64,000 bases of DNA from Pseudomonas sp. (lineage in GTDB: Bacteria; Pseudomonadota; Gammaproteobacteria; Pseudomonadales; Pseudomonadaceae): the NCBI RefSeq assembly GCF_030684895.1, contig NZ_JAUXXP010000059.1, forward strand, positions 62,001 to 126,000. The letters are read 5' to 3'. Shown one piece after another: positions 9,990 through 18,675 of this stretch (position 1 is its first letter; each line of letters opens with the position of its first letter). The translations under genes were made by a program, and so were the position numbers. The notes beneath the pieces were generated by a model. It made no database searches and was not told the origin of the DNA. It saw nothing but the letters and a program-made list of their open reading frames with translations.

Positions 9990-11018
9990 ATGACCCTTGC
10001 AGTGCAATTTATCGATGTGTCCCGCGCGTTCGGCGACGTCAAAGCCGTCGACCGGGTGTCCATCGACATCCAGGATGGCGAATTCTTCTCCATGCTCGGC
10101 CCTTCCGGCTCGGGCAAAACCACCTGCCTGCGCCTGATCGCAGGCTTCGAGCAGCCCAGCGCTGGCTCCATTCGTATTCACGGCGTTGAGGCAGTGGGTC
10201 TTGCGCCCTACCGCCGTGACGTCAACACGGTGTTCCAGGATTACGCCCTATTCCCACACATGAACGTGCTGGAAAACGTCGCCTACGGCCTCAAGGTCAA
10301 AGGTGTCGGCAAATCCGAGCGCCTGGCCCGCGCCGAAGAAGCCCTGGGCATGGTTGCCCTCGGCAGCTATGGCGGGCGTAAACCGGTACAGCTGTCCGGC
10401 GGACAGCGTCAGCGTGTGGCCCTCGCCCGCGCCTTGGTCAACCGCCCGCGGGTGCTGCTGCTCGACGAGCCGCTGGGCGCGCTGGACCTCAAACTACGCG
10501 AGCAAATGCAGAGCGAGCTGAAAAAGCTGCAACGGCAACTGGGCATCACCTTCATCTTCGTCACCCACGACCAGAGTGAGGCGCTGTCCATGTCGGACCG
10601 CGTGGCAGTATTCAACAAGGGGCGCATCGAGCAGGTCGACACCCCGCGCAACCTCTACATGAAACCGGCCACGCCGTTCGTAGCCGAGTTTGTCGGCACC
10701 TCCAACGTACTCAAAGGCGAGTTGGCCATGCAACTCAACGGCTCACCGCTGCCCGTATCGATTCGCCCGGAACACACCCGCCTGGCAAACGGCGAAGCAC
10801 TGGGCAGCGACGAGGTCGAGCTCAGCGGCCTGCTGCACGACATCCAGTACCAGGGGGCCTCAACGCGCTTCGAGATCCAGCTGGAGAACGGTCAGAACTT
10901 CTCCGTCAGCCAGGCCAACAATCAATGGCAACTGGGCGACGCTCCGGTACAGCAGGGCCAGCGGGTGAGTGCGCGCTGGGCGCGTGGGGCAATGGTCGGC
11001 CTGCGCGAGGAGATGTGA
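9990..11018 (+). CDS. ydcT: Polyamine ABC transporter ATP-binding protein (YdcT/PotA-like)
   Basis: 342 residues; powers uptake through the two permeases encoded next. The Walker A motif is GPSGSGKTT, the Q-loop lies in NTVFQDYALFPHMNV, the ABC signature is LSGGQRQRVALARAL, Walker B is VLLLDEPLGALD, and the switch His is in FVTHDQSEAL. From about residue 240 a TOBE-type regulatory domain follows (VSIRPEHTRL). ATG 9990 has GGAG eight bases upstream. The open frame continues 47 codons further back into the REP element, but that part is not protein-like. The stop is immediately followed by the permease start. Confidence 0.95.
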   Translation: MTLAVQFIDVSRAFGDVKAVDRVSIDIQDGEFFSMLGPSGSGKTTCLRLIAGFEQPSAGSIRIHGVEAVGLAPYRRDVNTVFQDYALFPHMNVLENVAYGLKVKGVGKSERLARAEEALGMVALGSYGGRKPVQLSGGQRQRVALARALVNRPRVLLLDEPLGALDLKLREQMQSELKKLQRQLGITFIFVTHDQSEALSMSDRVAVFNKGRIEQVDTPRNLYMKPATPFVAEFVGTSNVLKGELAMQLNGSPLPVSIRPEHTRLANGEALGSDEVELSGLLHDIQYQGASTRFEIQLENGQNFSVSQANNQWQLGDAPVQQGQRVSARWARGAMVGLREEM

Positions 11019-11019
11019 C

Positions 11020-11964
11020 ATGAGCAGCCAGAGCCTCGACCTCGACCACCCAGGCGGCCTGCTACGGCGCCTGTCTGACCTGCTCTACCGCAAGCCAACG
11101 CTGTACCTGTCGATGCTGCTGATTCCGCCGCTGCTGTGGTTCGGCGCAGTTTACCTGGGCTCGCTGCTGACCCTGCTGTGGCAAGGCTTCTACACCTTCG
11201 ACGACTTCAGCATGACGGTCACCCCGGACCTCACGCTGGCTAACTTCGCCGCCCTGTTCCAGGCGGCCAACTTCGACATCATCCTGCGCACCGTCAGCAT
11301 GGCGGTGGCGGTATCGATTGCCAGCGGCCTGGTGGCCTTCCCTATTGCCTATTACATGGCGCGCTACACCACAGGTAAGACCAAGGCGTTTTTCTACATC
11401 GCCGTGATGTTGCCGATGTGGGCCAGCTACATCGTCAAGGCCTATGCCTGGACCCTGCTGCTGGCCAAAGGCGGCGTGGCCATGTGGTTTATCCAGGCGC
11501 TGCATCTGCAACCACTGCTGGAGCTGATCCTCGGCATCCCCGGGGTGGGTGGCAACACCCTGTCGACGTCACACCTGGGGCGCTTCCTGGTGTTTGTCTA
11601 TATCTGGCTGCCATTTATGATCCTGCCCATCCAGGCCTCCCTGGAGCGTCTGCCGCCCTCCTTACTGCAAGCCTCGGCCGACCTTGGTGCCAAACCTCGG
11701 CAGACCTTTATGCAGGTGATTCTGCCGCTGTCGATCCCAGGTATCGCCGCCGGTTCGATCTTCACCTTCAGCCTGACCCTCGGTGACTTCATCGTGCCGC
11801 AGCTGGTGGGCCCACCCGGCTTCTTCATCGGCAACATGGTGTATGCGCAACAGGGCTCGATCGGCAACATGCCGATGGCCGCCGCCTTTACGTTGGTGCC
11901 GATCGTGCTGATCGCCGTCTACCTGTCCATCGTCAAACGTCTGGGGGCCTTCGATGCGCTCTAA
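11020..11964 (+). CDS. ydcU: Polyamine ABC transporter permease 1 (YdcU/PotB-like)
   Basis: 314 residues with about six membrane helices, the first at residues 30-55 ([20 protein letters not shown]). The cytoplasmic EAA-type loop that contacts the ATPase reads [20 protein letters not shown], with the conserved Gly. ATG 11020 is one base beyond the ydcT stop codon and has GAGGAG upstream, so the two genes are translationally close. The 3' end overlaps the next permease gene by 11 bases. It forms a heterodimeric channel with YdcV in the inner membrane. Confidence 0.93.
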   Translation: MSSQSLDLDHPGGLLRRLSDLLYRKPTLYLSMLLIPPLLWFGAVYLGSLLTLLWQGFYTFDDFSMTVTPDLTLANFAALFQAANFDIILRTVSMAVAVSIASGLVAFPIAYYMARYTTGKTKAFFYIAVMLPMWASYIVKAYAWTLLLAKGGVAMWFIQALHLQPLLELILGIPGVGGNTLSTSHLGRFLVFVYIWLPFMILPIQASLERLPPSLLQASADLGAKPRQTFMQVILPLSIPGIAAGSIFTFSLTLGDFIVPQLVGPPGFFIGNMVYAQQGSIGNMPMAAAFTLVPIVLIAVYLSIVKRLGAFDAL

Positions 11965-12778
11965 CGCCGAAAAACATGGGGAGCAGGCTTCCTGGGGGCT
12001 GAAACTGGCTGCCTGGGGCGGGCTGGTATTTCTCCACTTCCCGATCCTGATCATCTTCATGTATGCCTTTAACACCGAGAGCTCGGGCTTCAGCTTTCCG
12101 CCGCAGGGTTTCACCTTGCACTGGTTCAGCGTGGCCCTGGCGCGCCCAGACGTGTTGGAAGCGATCAAACTGTCCGCGCAGATCGCCGCCCTGGCGACCG
12201 TGGTCGCCATGATCCTCGGCACCCTGGCCGCCGCCGCACTGTACCGCTGCGACTTCTTCGGCAAAGAAAGCATCTCCATGCTGCTGATCCTGCCCATCGC
12301 GCTGCCCGGCATCATCACCGGCCTGGCGCTGCTGGCGGCGTTCAAGCGCTTCGGCATCGAGCCGGGCTTCCTGACCATTGTGATTGGCCATGCCACCTTC
12401 TGCGTGGTGATCGTCTACAACAACGTCATCGCCCGTTTCCGTCGCACCAGCCACAGCCTGATCGAGGCCAGCATGGACCTGGGCGCCGACGGCTGGCAGA
12501 CCTTCCGCTACATCGTCCTGCCCAACCTCGGTTCAGCCTTACTGGCGGGCGGCATGCTGGCGTTTGCCCTGTCGTTCGATGAAATCATCGTCACCACCTT
12601 TACCGCAGGCCATGAGCGCACCCTGCCGCTGTGGCTGCTCAACCAGTTGGCTCGCCCGCGCGATGTGCCGGTAACCAACGTGGTGGCGATGCTAGTGATG
12701 CTGGCCACCATGCTGCCAATCCTCGGCGCCTACTACCTGACCAAAGGCGGTGAAGGCGTAGCCGGCAGCGGCAAGTAG
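11954..12778 (+). CDS. ydcV: Polyamine ABC transporter permease 2 (YdcV/PotC-like)
   Basis: 274 residues and about six membrane helices. The EAA loop is [20 protein letters not shown]. Typical PotC-family sequence includes [17 protein letters not shown] and [12 protein letters not shown]. It starts inside the end of ydcU (ATGCGCTCTAACG), overlapping by 11 bases, which indicates coupled translation. After its stop comes a second REP-like palindrome and then the aldehyde dehydrogenase patD, giving the E. coli gene order. Confidence 0.93.
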   Translation: MRSNAEKHGEQASWGLKLAAWGGLVFLHFPILIIFMYAFNTESSGFSFPPQGFTLHWFSVALARPDVLEAIKLSAQIAALATVVAMILGTLAAAALYRCDFFGKESISMLLILPIALPGIITGLALLAAFKRFGIEPGFLTIVIGHATFCVVIVYNNVIARFRRTSHSLIEASMDLGADGWQTFRYIVLPNLGSALLAGGMLAFALSFDEIIVTTFTAGHERTLPLWLLNQLARPRDVPVTNVVAMLVMLATMLPILGAYYLTKGGEGVAGSGK

Positions 12779-12795
12779 AGATGCAGGAAGACCTC

Positions 12796-12887
12796 AGGGT
12801 GGATCGCGCTTTATCGATCCACCACTGCCCGCAGAGATACCCATGGCGGATGTAAAAAGCGACAGCTGCGCGCCCCGATCCACCCGA
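12796..12887. repeat. REP-like palindromic element, copy 2 (AGGGTGGATCG family)
   Basis: AGGGTGGATCGCGCTT is followed closely by GATCCACCA, forming a hairpin, with a further GATCCACCC at the far end. The sequence is closely related to the copy at 14.36 kb. It occupies the gap between ydcV and patD. Confidence 0.75.
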
Positions 12888-12926
12888 CAAGAACATTCAT
12901 AAGAACCCGATAGCGAGGTTTAAGCG

Positions 12927-14351
12927 ATGCAAACCAAACTGCTGATCAATGGCCAACTGGTCGCTGGCGAAGGCGCTGCCCAGGCCGTGCTCAACCCTTC
13001 CCTCGGCACCACCCTGGTGGAAATCGCTGAAGCCAGTCCGGCCCAGGTCGATGCCGCAGTTCGCGCTGCCGATGCGGCCTTCGACAGCTGGTCACAAACC
13101 GCCCCCAAAGATCGTTCGAGCCTGCTGCTGCAACTGGCCGACAAGATCGACGCCCACGCCGCAGAACTCGCCCGCCTGGAATCCAACAACTGCGGCAAAC
13201 CCTACAGCGCTGCATTAAATGACGAGCTGCCTGCCGTCGCTGACGTATTCCGTTTCTTCGCCGGTGCCAGCCGTTGCATGAGTGGCTCCGCTGCCGGTGA
13301 ATACCTGCCGGGCCACACCTCGATGATCCGCCGTGATCCGATTGGTGTAATCGCCTCCATCGCGCCATGGAACTACCCGCTGATGATGGCCGCCTGGAAA
13401 CTCGGCCCAGCCTTGGCTGCCGGCAACACCGTGGTACTCAAGCCATCCGAGCAGACACCCCTGACTGCGCTGAAACTGGCTGAATTCCTCGCTGATATCT
13501 TCCCGGCAGGGGTCGTCAACATCGTTTTCGGTCGCGGCCCGAGCGTCGGCGCACCACTGACAGCCCACCCGAAAGTGCGCATGGTCTCGTTGACGGGCTC
13601 AATCCCTACCGGCTCAGCCATCATCAGCAGCACCGCCGACAGCGTGAAGCGCATGCACATGGAACTGGGCGGTAAAGCGCCAGTGATCATCTTCGATGAC
13701 GCTGATATCGACGCTGCGGTAGAAGGTATTCGCACCTTCGGTTTCTACAACGCCGGCCAGGACTGCACGGCTGCCTGCCGCATCTATGCGCAAAAAGGCA
13801 TCTACGAGCAGTTCGTGGCCAAACTGGGCGAGGCCGTGAGCAGCATCAAGTACGGCCTACAGGATGACGAAAGCACCGAGCTCGGCCCGCTGATCACTTC
13901 CGCTCACCGCGACCGCGTCATCGGTTTCGTCGATCGCGCCAAGGCGGTTTCGCACATCAAGGTGGTGACGGGCGGCAACGCGGTCGAGGGCCCCGGTTTC
14001 TTCTTCGAGCCGACCGTACTGGCGGGTGCTTTGCAGGACGACGAAATCGTCCGCCGCGAAGTATTCGGCCCGGTGGTTTCGGTCACCCAGTTCGACGATG
14101 AAGCGCAGGTGCTGGCCTGGGCCAACGACTCCGACTACGGCCTGGCCTCCTCACTGTGGACCAGCGACGTGGGCCGCGCGCACCGCATGTCCGCGCGCCT
14201 GCAGTACGGCTGCACCTGGGTTAATACGCACTTCATGCTGGTCAGCGAGATGCCCCATGGCGGCGTGAAACTGTCCGGTTACGGCAAGGACATGTCCATG
14301 TATGGGCTAGAGGATTACACCGCGATCCGTCACGTCATGTTCAAACACTGA
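12927..14351 (+). CDS. patD: Gamma-aminobutyraldehyde dehydrogenase
   Basis: 474 residues, the length of E. coli PatD/YdcW. It oxidises 4-aminobutyraldehyde to GABA with NAD in putrescine breakdown. Key blocks are [47 protein letters not shown] with the general-base Glu, and [13 protein letters not shown] with the catalytic Cys at about residue 281. [12 protein letters not shown] and [16 protein letters not shown] close the family pattern. It is last in the ydcSTUV-patD order and is the better match to PatD of the two paralogues in this locus, because of its position. A REP-like palindrome follows the stop codon. Confidence 0.93.
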   Translation: MQTKLLINGQLVAGEGAAQAVLNPSLGTTLVEIAEASPAQVDAAVRAADAAFDSWSQTAPKDRSSLLLQLADKIDAHAAELARLESNNCGKPYSAALNDELPAVADVFRFFAGASRCMSGSAAGEYLPGHTSMIRRDPIGVIASIAPWNYPLMMAAWKLGPALAAGNTVVLKPSEQTPLTALKLAEFLADIFPAGVVNIVFGRGPSVGAPLTAHPKVRMVSLTGSIPTGSAIISSTADSVKRMHMELGGKAPVIIFDDADIDAAVEGIRTFGFYNAGQDCTAACRIYAQKGIYEQFVAKLGEAVSSIKYGLQDDESTELGPLITSAHRDRVIGFVDRAKAVSHIKVVTGGNAVEGPGFFFEPTVLAGALQDDEIVRREVFGPVVSVTQFDDEAQVLAWANDSDYGLASSLWTSDVGRAHRMSARLQYGCTWVNTHFMLVSEMPHGGVKLSGYGKDMSMYGLEDYTAIRHVMFKH

Positions 14352-14361
14352 CGTAGCTCTT

Positions 14362-14436
14362 CGTAGGGTGGATCGCGCTTCACCGATCCACCACGCCGCG
14401 CTCATGGTGGATGTAAACAACGACATCCACCCTACG
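14362..14436. repeat. REP-like palindromic element, copy 3 (GTAGGGTGG family)
   Basis: The element runs from CGTAGGGTGG to CCACCCTACG, an exact outer inverted repeat. Inside are two further pairs: GGTGGATCG / CGATCCACC, and GGTGGATGT / ACATCCACC. It lies between patD and the SnoaL-fold gene. Confidence 0.85.
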
Positions 14437-14465
14437 GATTCCCACAACGAGCTGGAGCAACAACA

Positions 14466-14942
14466 ATGAAAATCGCACTCCGCACTATCAGCTTCCTCGC
14501 CCTGTTCGCCTGCGCCGGCCTGGTCCAGGCGGCAGATGATGCCAAGGCTATCGTCGATGGCTATATGGCTGCCTGGAACGCCCACGATGCCGACAAGGCT
14601 GCGACCTTTCTCGCTGAAGACGCCGTGTATTTCGACGCCACCGTCGGCACGCCGCAGAACGGCAAAGCCGCCGCCCGCGACAACGTGATCAAGGTGTTTG
14701 TCGGCGCCGTGCCGGATCTGCAATGGCAGATGACCAGCGCGCCCATCGTCAGTGCTGATGGCATTGCCTTCCAGTGGAAATTCAGCGGCACCAACAGCGG
14801 TGCCTGGGGTGCGGAAACCCCAGCCACCGGCAAGCCGCTGTCATTTGAAGGCGTAAGCTTTATCCGCATCAAAGGCGGCAAGATTGCCTATCAGGGCGAT
14901 TACTACGACGCGCTGGGCTTCAACAAGCAACTCGGCTGGTAA
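14466..14942 (+). CDS. Exported SnoaL/NTF2-fold protein
   Basis: 158 residues. A Sec signal peptide (FLALFACAGLVQA) precedes a single SnoaL-like alpha-plus-beta barrel: VDGYMAAWNAHDADKAATFL, an acidic-aromatic pocket EDAVYFDATVG, then WKFSGTNSGAWGAETPATG and FIRIKGGKIAYQGDYYDALG. Proteins of this shape are cyclases, isomerases, hydrolases or binding proteins, so the fold does not fix the reaction. Placement after the polyamine genes, with a REP element between, suggests but does not prove cotranscription. A GAGCTGGAG stretch just before ATG 14466 supplies the ribosome site. Confidence 0.8.
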   Translation: MKIALRTISFLALFACAGLVQAADDAKAIVDGYMAAWNAHDADKAATFLAEDAVYFDATVGTPQNGKAAARDNVIKVFVGAVPDLQWQMTSAPIVSADGIAFQWKFSGTNSGAWGAETPATGKPLSFEGVSFIRIKGGKIAYQGDYYDALGFNKQLGW

Positions 14943-14954
14943 ACCCGTGCGCGT

Positions 14955-14982
14955 GCACTGCAGGCTAGAAACGCTGCAGTGC
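14955..14982. terminator. Hairpin between convergent genes, possible bidirectional terminator
   Basis: A perfect 9-bp stem (GCACTGCAG / CTGCAGTGC) with a ten-base loop sits between the stop codons of the SnoaL-fold gene and the leftward DUF533 gene. No U-tract follows on either strand, so intrinsic termination is uncertain. Confidence 0.45.
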
Positions 14983-14983
14983 T

Positions 14984-15733
14984 CTAACTCGCGTGCAACT
15001 CCTGACGCACCTGCGCCTCAAGCTCGGCCTTTAGCGCCGGATCGAGCTTGAGTTGACGGGCCAGCTCTTCCAGATATGCACGCTCCATAAAGTGCTCTTC
15101 ATCGACCATCAGCACGCTCGCCACATACATTTCTGCCGCCATTTCCGGCGTGCTGGCCGCGCGGGCGATTTCGGCGGGGTCCAGCGGCTTGTTCAGCTCG
15201 GCCTGCAGCCAATGCTGCAATTCGGCGTCACTGGTGAGCTTGACCAACTCGCCCTCGATCAATTGCCGCTCACGTGCATCGACATGACCATCGGCTTTGG
15301 CCGCCCCCACCAGCGCTTTGAGAATCGCCTGGCTGTGGATCTCGGCCTGCGGCGCCGGCAAGCGATCCAGGGTTTGCGGCTCGCCCTGCGGCGCATTGGC
15401 CTGCTGCGCCTGCCAGTTGTTGTAGGCCTTGTAGGCAACCACGCCAAGCGCGGCCAGGCCACCATAGGTCAGCGCCTTGCCGCCCATCTTGCGCGCACTC
15501 TTGTTGCCCAGCAGCAAGCCCAGCGCACCTGCCGCCAACGCGCCGCCACCCGCCCCTTTGAGCAGAGTGCCCAGATCACCGCCCTGGCCACCTTTACCAG
15601 CGCCGCCAAGCAAACCGCCCAGCGCACCACCCAGGCCACCGGTTGAGCCACCAGCGGAGCTGCCAGCGGATTTCTGCTGCATCAGGTCCTGGCCGGACTT
15701 CAATAACTGATCAAGCAAGCCACGGGTAATCAT
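14984..15733 (-). CDS. DUF533 (YebE-like) inner-membrane protein with TerB-like domain
   Basis: 249 residues. A Gly/Ala-rich N-terminal region (GGALGGLLGGAGKGGQGGD and GAGGGALAAGALGLLLG) contains one or two hydrophobic segments. Residues from about 130 form a helical TerB-like domain (SQAILKALVGAAKADGHVDA, then ERQLIEGELVKL). This is the layout of DUF533 proteins such as E. coli YebE, whose molecular role is unclear. ATG 15733 has GGGAGAG eight bases upstream; a TTG one codon earlier is the alternative. Convergent with the SnoaL-fold gene and divergent from lapG. Confidence 0.85.
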   Translation of the reverse strand: MITRGLLDQLLKSGQDLMQQKSAGSSAGGSTGGLGGALGGLLGGAGKGGQGGDLGTLLKGAGGGALAAGALGLLLGNKSARKMGGKALTYGGLAALGVVAYKAYNNWQAQQANAPQGEPQTLDRLPAPQAEIHSQAILKALVGAAKADGHVDARERQLIEGELVKLTSDAELQHWLQAELNKPLDPAEIARAASTPEMAAEMYVASVLMVDEEHFMERAYLEELARQLKLDPALKAELEAQVRQELHAS

Positions 15734-16012
15734 CAAGCGCTCTCCCTAAAAATAGTTGTGCAGGCACACAGACAGATTCTAGAGACGCAGGTTTCCCGCC
15801 ACCTAACGCCAGAGTGCTTCGAAAGATTGCCAGCGGACGTAATGCACCGGGGAAACCGGCTATTCGTCGGTTATCCGCCTGCGAATATGTCAAATAGTGG
15901 TCACCATCACATTCTGCCGATAGTCGATCTATATTTGACGCCGATAGGATGACGGACATAAAACACGCAACGGTAAAAGGCTATCAAGAGCCGACGCCGG
16001 AGACTTCGCGCC

Positions 16013-16684
16013 ATGTTGCCACGCGCCAATCGCCCCGCCCACCGCTTACTGTGCAGCCTGTTTGCCAGTTGTTGGCTATTCAGCCCAGTACTGGTGGCCG
16101 ATGCATCGAGTACCCAGCACAGCGCCCTGGCGGCGGCGCTCAGTGATACGCGCTTGGCCAGCTGGCTCAACCTGCTCGATAACTCCGCCGGCGACGACGA
16201 GCGCGCCCAGCTGGAGCGGGTCAATCATTTCATCAATCGCTCAGTGAGCTTTGTTAGCGACCAGCAGGCCTGGGGCGTCGACGACTATTGGGCAACGCCG
16301 GCGCAGACACTAAGCCTGGGCAAAGGTGACTGCGAAGATTTCGCCATCGCCAAATACTTCAGCCTGGTGCGCATGGGCGTACCCAGCGAGAAGCTGCGCC
16401 TGACCTTCGTCAAGGCGCTCAAGCAGAACCAGGCGCATATGGTGCTGGCCTATTACCCCAGCGCCAGCGAGCAACCGCTGATTCTCGACAACCTCGATCC
16501 GCGCATCCGCCCGGCCAGTGAGCGTGGCGATCTGTTACCGGTGTATTCCTTTAATAACCACGGCGTATTTCTCGCCAAGTCGCCGCAGCGCGTCAGCCAG
16601 CCACCGCAATTTCTTGCGCGCTGGAACGAGCTGAGCGAACGCGCCCTGGCCGATGGCTCTGCACCTTCCGCACCACGCAGCTAA
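16013..16684 (+). CDS. lapG: Periplasmic transglutaminase-like cysteine protease, LapG family
   Basis: 223 residues with an N-terminal hydrophobic export signal (RLLCSLFASCWLFSPVLVAD). The bacterial transglutaminase-like Cys-protease core shows the triad Cys107 (KGDCEDFA), His142 (AHMVLAYY) and Asp159 (LILDN), with spacing like LapG. The calcium-site region (DDYWATPAQTLSLG) is also present. LapG cleaves the large surface adhesin LapA when the c-di-GMP receptor LapD releases it, and so promotes biofilm dispersal. Neither lapD nor an adhesin gene is visible within the window. Homology to LapG is clear; true orthology is not settled. Confidence 0.85.
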   Translation: MLPRANRPAHRLLCSLFASCWLFSPVLVADASSTQHSALAAALSDTRLASWLNLLDNSAGDDERAQLERVNHFINRSVSFVSDQQAWGVDDYWATPAQTLSLGKGDCEDFAIAKYFSLVRMGVPSEKLRLTFVKALKQNQAHMVLAYYPSASEQPLILDNLDPRIRPASERGDLLPVYSFNNHGVFLAKSPQRVSQPPQFLARWNELSERALADGSAPSAPRS

Positions 16685-16734
16685 TACCTTCTTATTTCCC
16701 GGATTTCATCCGGGCTACCGGAGAGCGCAACCCC

Positions 16735-16804
16735 GTAGCCTGGATAAGCGCAGCGCAATCCGGGTAGCCTAATCCCGGATTGCGCCAGGGCTTATCCGGG
16801 CTAC
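16735..16804. repeat. Long REP-type hairpin between lapG and recJ
   Basis: Nested inverted repeats make one long hairpin: GTAGCC, GGATAAGC and GCGCAATCCGGG on one arm match CCCGGATTGCGC, GCTTATCC and GGCTAC on the other, around the loop tagcctaat. A smaller related palindrome (CCCGGATTTCATCCGGGCTA) lies just before it at 16698-16718. It separates two convergent genes and may act as a transcription barrier. Confidence 0.8.
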
Positions 16805-16822
16805 CGAAAGCATTGGTAGTGC

Positions 16823-18535
16823 CTAACGCGGTTGAATATGGGCGATCAGCAGCTGCACGCTTTCCTGCCCACGGTACTCATTGACATCCAGCTTGTAGGC
16901 CAGCTCGACCCAGCGCACGGTCGGATTCGGCCAGATCTCGCGGTCCACACCAAAGGCGATGCCGTCGAGCTGCACACTGCCACACTCGCTTTTCAGCACC
17001 ACTTTAAGATGCCGCTCGCCAACAACGCGCTGCTGCACCAGCTGAAACACGCCATGAAACAGCGGCTCAGGAAAATGCTGCCCCCAGGGCCCGGCATTGC
17101 GCAGCTCCTTGGCCAGCGGCAGGTGGAACTCTTCAATAGATAAAGCGCCATCGGACAGCAAACGACCGGTCAGATCGTCCTCACACAGCTGGCGGCGCAC
17201 TTCGGCGTCGAAGGCGACGGCAAAGGCGGCGAAATTGGCTTCGGGCAACGACAAGCCCGCGGCCATGGCATGCCCACCAAACTTGCTGATCAGCTGCGGA
17301 TGCTTAGCGGCCACCGCATCCAGTGCATCACGGATATGAAAACCCGGCACCGAACGTGCCGAGCCTTTCAGCACGCCATCACCGGCATCGGCGAAGGCGA
17401 TGGTCGGACGGTGATAACGCTCTTTCATTCGCGAGGCGAGAATGCCGATCACCCCCTGGTGCCAGTCGGCCTCGAACAGGCACAGACCAAAGGGCATGTC
17501 CTCCAGCGGCAAGTCCTTGAGCTGGGCCAAGGCCTCGCGCTGCATACCCTGCTCGATGGCCTTGCGATCCTGATTGAGCTGATCCAGCTGCACGGCCATA
17601 TCGCGGGCCAGGGCTTCGTCTTCGCAGAGCAGGCACTCGATGCCCAGCGCCATGTCATCCAGCCGCCCCGCCGCATTCAGCCTCGGCCCGAGGATAAAGC
17701 CGAGATCAGTGGAGGTGATGCGCCGATGATCGCGCCCGGCCACTTCAAGAATCGCGCGCAAGCCTGGTCGCGCCCGCCCGGCGCGAATCCGCGCCAAACC
17801 CTGATGCACCAGGATGCGGTTGTTGGCATCCAGCGGCACCACGTCGGCGACGCTGCCCAGGGCCACCAGATCAAGTAGCTCACCCAGGTTTGGCTCAGGC
17901 CGCTGCGCAGTAAACCAGCCCATCTCCCGCAGCCGCGCACGTAACGCCAGCAGTACATAAAACATCACCCCAACCCCAGCCAGCGCCTTGCTGGGGAACT
18001 CGCAGCCCGGCTGATTGGGATTGACGATGGCATCCGCTGCCGGCAACTCGGCACCGGGCAGGTGGTGATCGGTGACCAGCACGGTCAAACCGGCAGCCTT
18101 AGCCGCCGCTACGCCTTCAACGCTGGAAATGCCGTTGTCCACGGTAATCAACAATTGCGGCTCGCGCTCCAGCGCCACCGCAACAATTTCCGGGGTCAGG
18201 CCGTAGCCGTACTCGAAACGATTGGGCACCAGATAATCGACATGCGCCGCGCCGAGCATACGCAGGCCCAATACCCCCACCGTGCTGGCGGTGGCGCCAT
18301 CGGCATCGAAGTCGCCGACGATCAGCATGCGCTGGCCTTGCTGCAACCCCTGCACCAGCAAATCGACGGCCCCCGCCATGCCCTTGAGCCGCTGATACGG
18401 AATCAAGCGCGCCAGGCCTTTATCCAACTCGGCAGCGGACTGCACACCACGAGCGGCATACAGCCGGGTCAGAAGTGGCGGCAGCGCGCCTAGATCAGGC
18501 AGGTTTTCAGGCAGCGGGCGGGATTCTATACGCAT
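16823..18535 (-). CDS. recJ: Single-stranded-DNA-specific 5'-3' exonuclease RecJ
   Basis: 570 residues; degrades 5' single strands in RecF-pathway recombination and mismatch repair. The DHH-family motifs are present: VGDFDADGATAS, then VDNGISS, VTDHHLPG and GSVADVVPL. DHHA1-type sequence (FGGHAMAAGLSL) and a C-terminal OB-like part follow. Of several in-frame ATGs the one at 18535 (MRIESRPLPENL) gives the family start and length; 18541 adds two residues. The open frame further upstream reads through a REP element. Leftward, downstream of yaeQ with a repeat-filled gap. Confidence 0.95.
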   Translation of the reverse strand: MRIESRPLPENLPDLGALPPLLTRLYAARGVQSAAELDKGLARLIPYQRLKGMAGAVDLLVQGLQQGQRMLIVGDFDADGATASTVGVLGLRMLGAAHVDYLVPNRFEYGYGLTPEIVAVALEREPQLLITVDNGISSVEGVAAAKAAGLTVLVTDHHLPGAELPAADAIVNPNQPGCEFPSKALAGVGVMFYVLLALRARLREMGWFTAQRPEPNLGELLDLVALGSVADVVPLDANNRILVHQGLARIRAGRARPGLRAILEVAGRDHRRITSTDLGFILGPRLNAAGRLDDMALGIECLLCEDEALARDMAVQLDQLNQDRKAIEQGMQREALAQLKDLPLEDMPFGLCLFEADWHQGVIGILASRMKERYHRPTIAFADAGDGVLKGSARSVPGFHIRDALDAVAAKHPQLISKFGGHAMAAGLSLPEANFAAFAVAFDAEVRRQLCEDDLTGRLLSDGALSIEEFHLPLAKELRNAGPWGQHFPEPLFHGVFQLVQQRVVGERHLKVVLKSECGSVQLDGIAFGVDREIWPNPTVRWVELAYKLDVNEYRGQESVQLLIAHIQPR

Positions 18536-18552
18536 GGGCATTCTTATCTGTA

Positions 18553-18660
18553 GGGCGGGTGCAGCCCGCCGGAATTTAAACGCAGCAGCAATTGAACGAC
18601 GTAGCCCGGATACAATCCGGGGCACAAGCATCAACCGCCTCCGGATTGCATCCGGGCTAC
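18553..18660. repeat. REP-type elements between yaeQ and recJ
   Basis: A GGCGGG-tgcag-CCCGCC hairpin lies at about 18554-18570. A facing pair of GTAGCCCGGAT-type palindromes follows at 18601-18622 and 18640-18660, their outer ends GTAGCCCGGAT and ATCCGGGCTAC being reverse complements. The same family recurs at 16.7 and 59.6 kb. Confidence 0.8.
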
Positions 18661-18675
18661 AGGATCACCAGCGAC

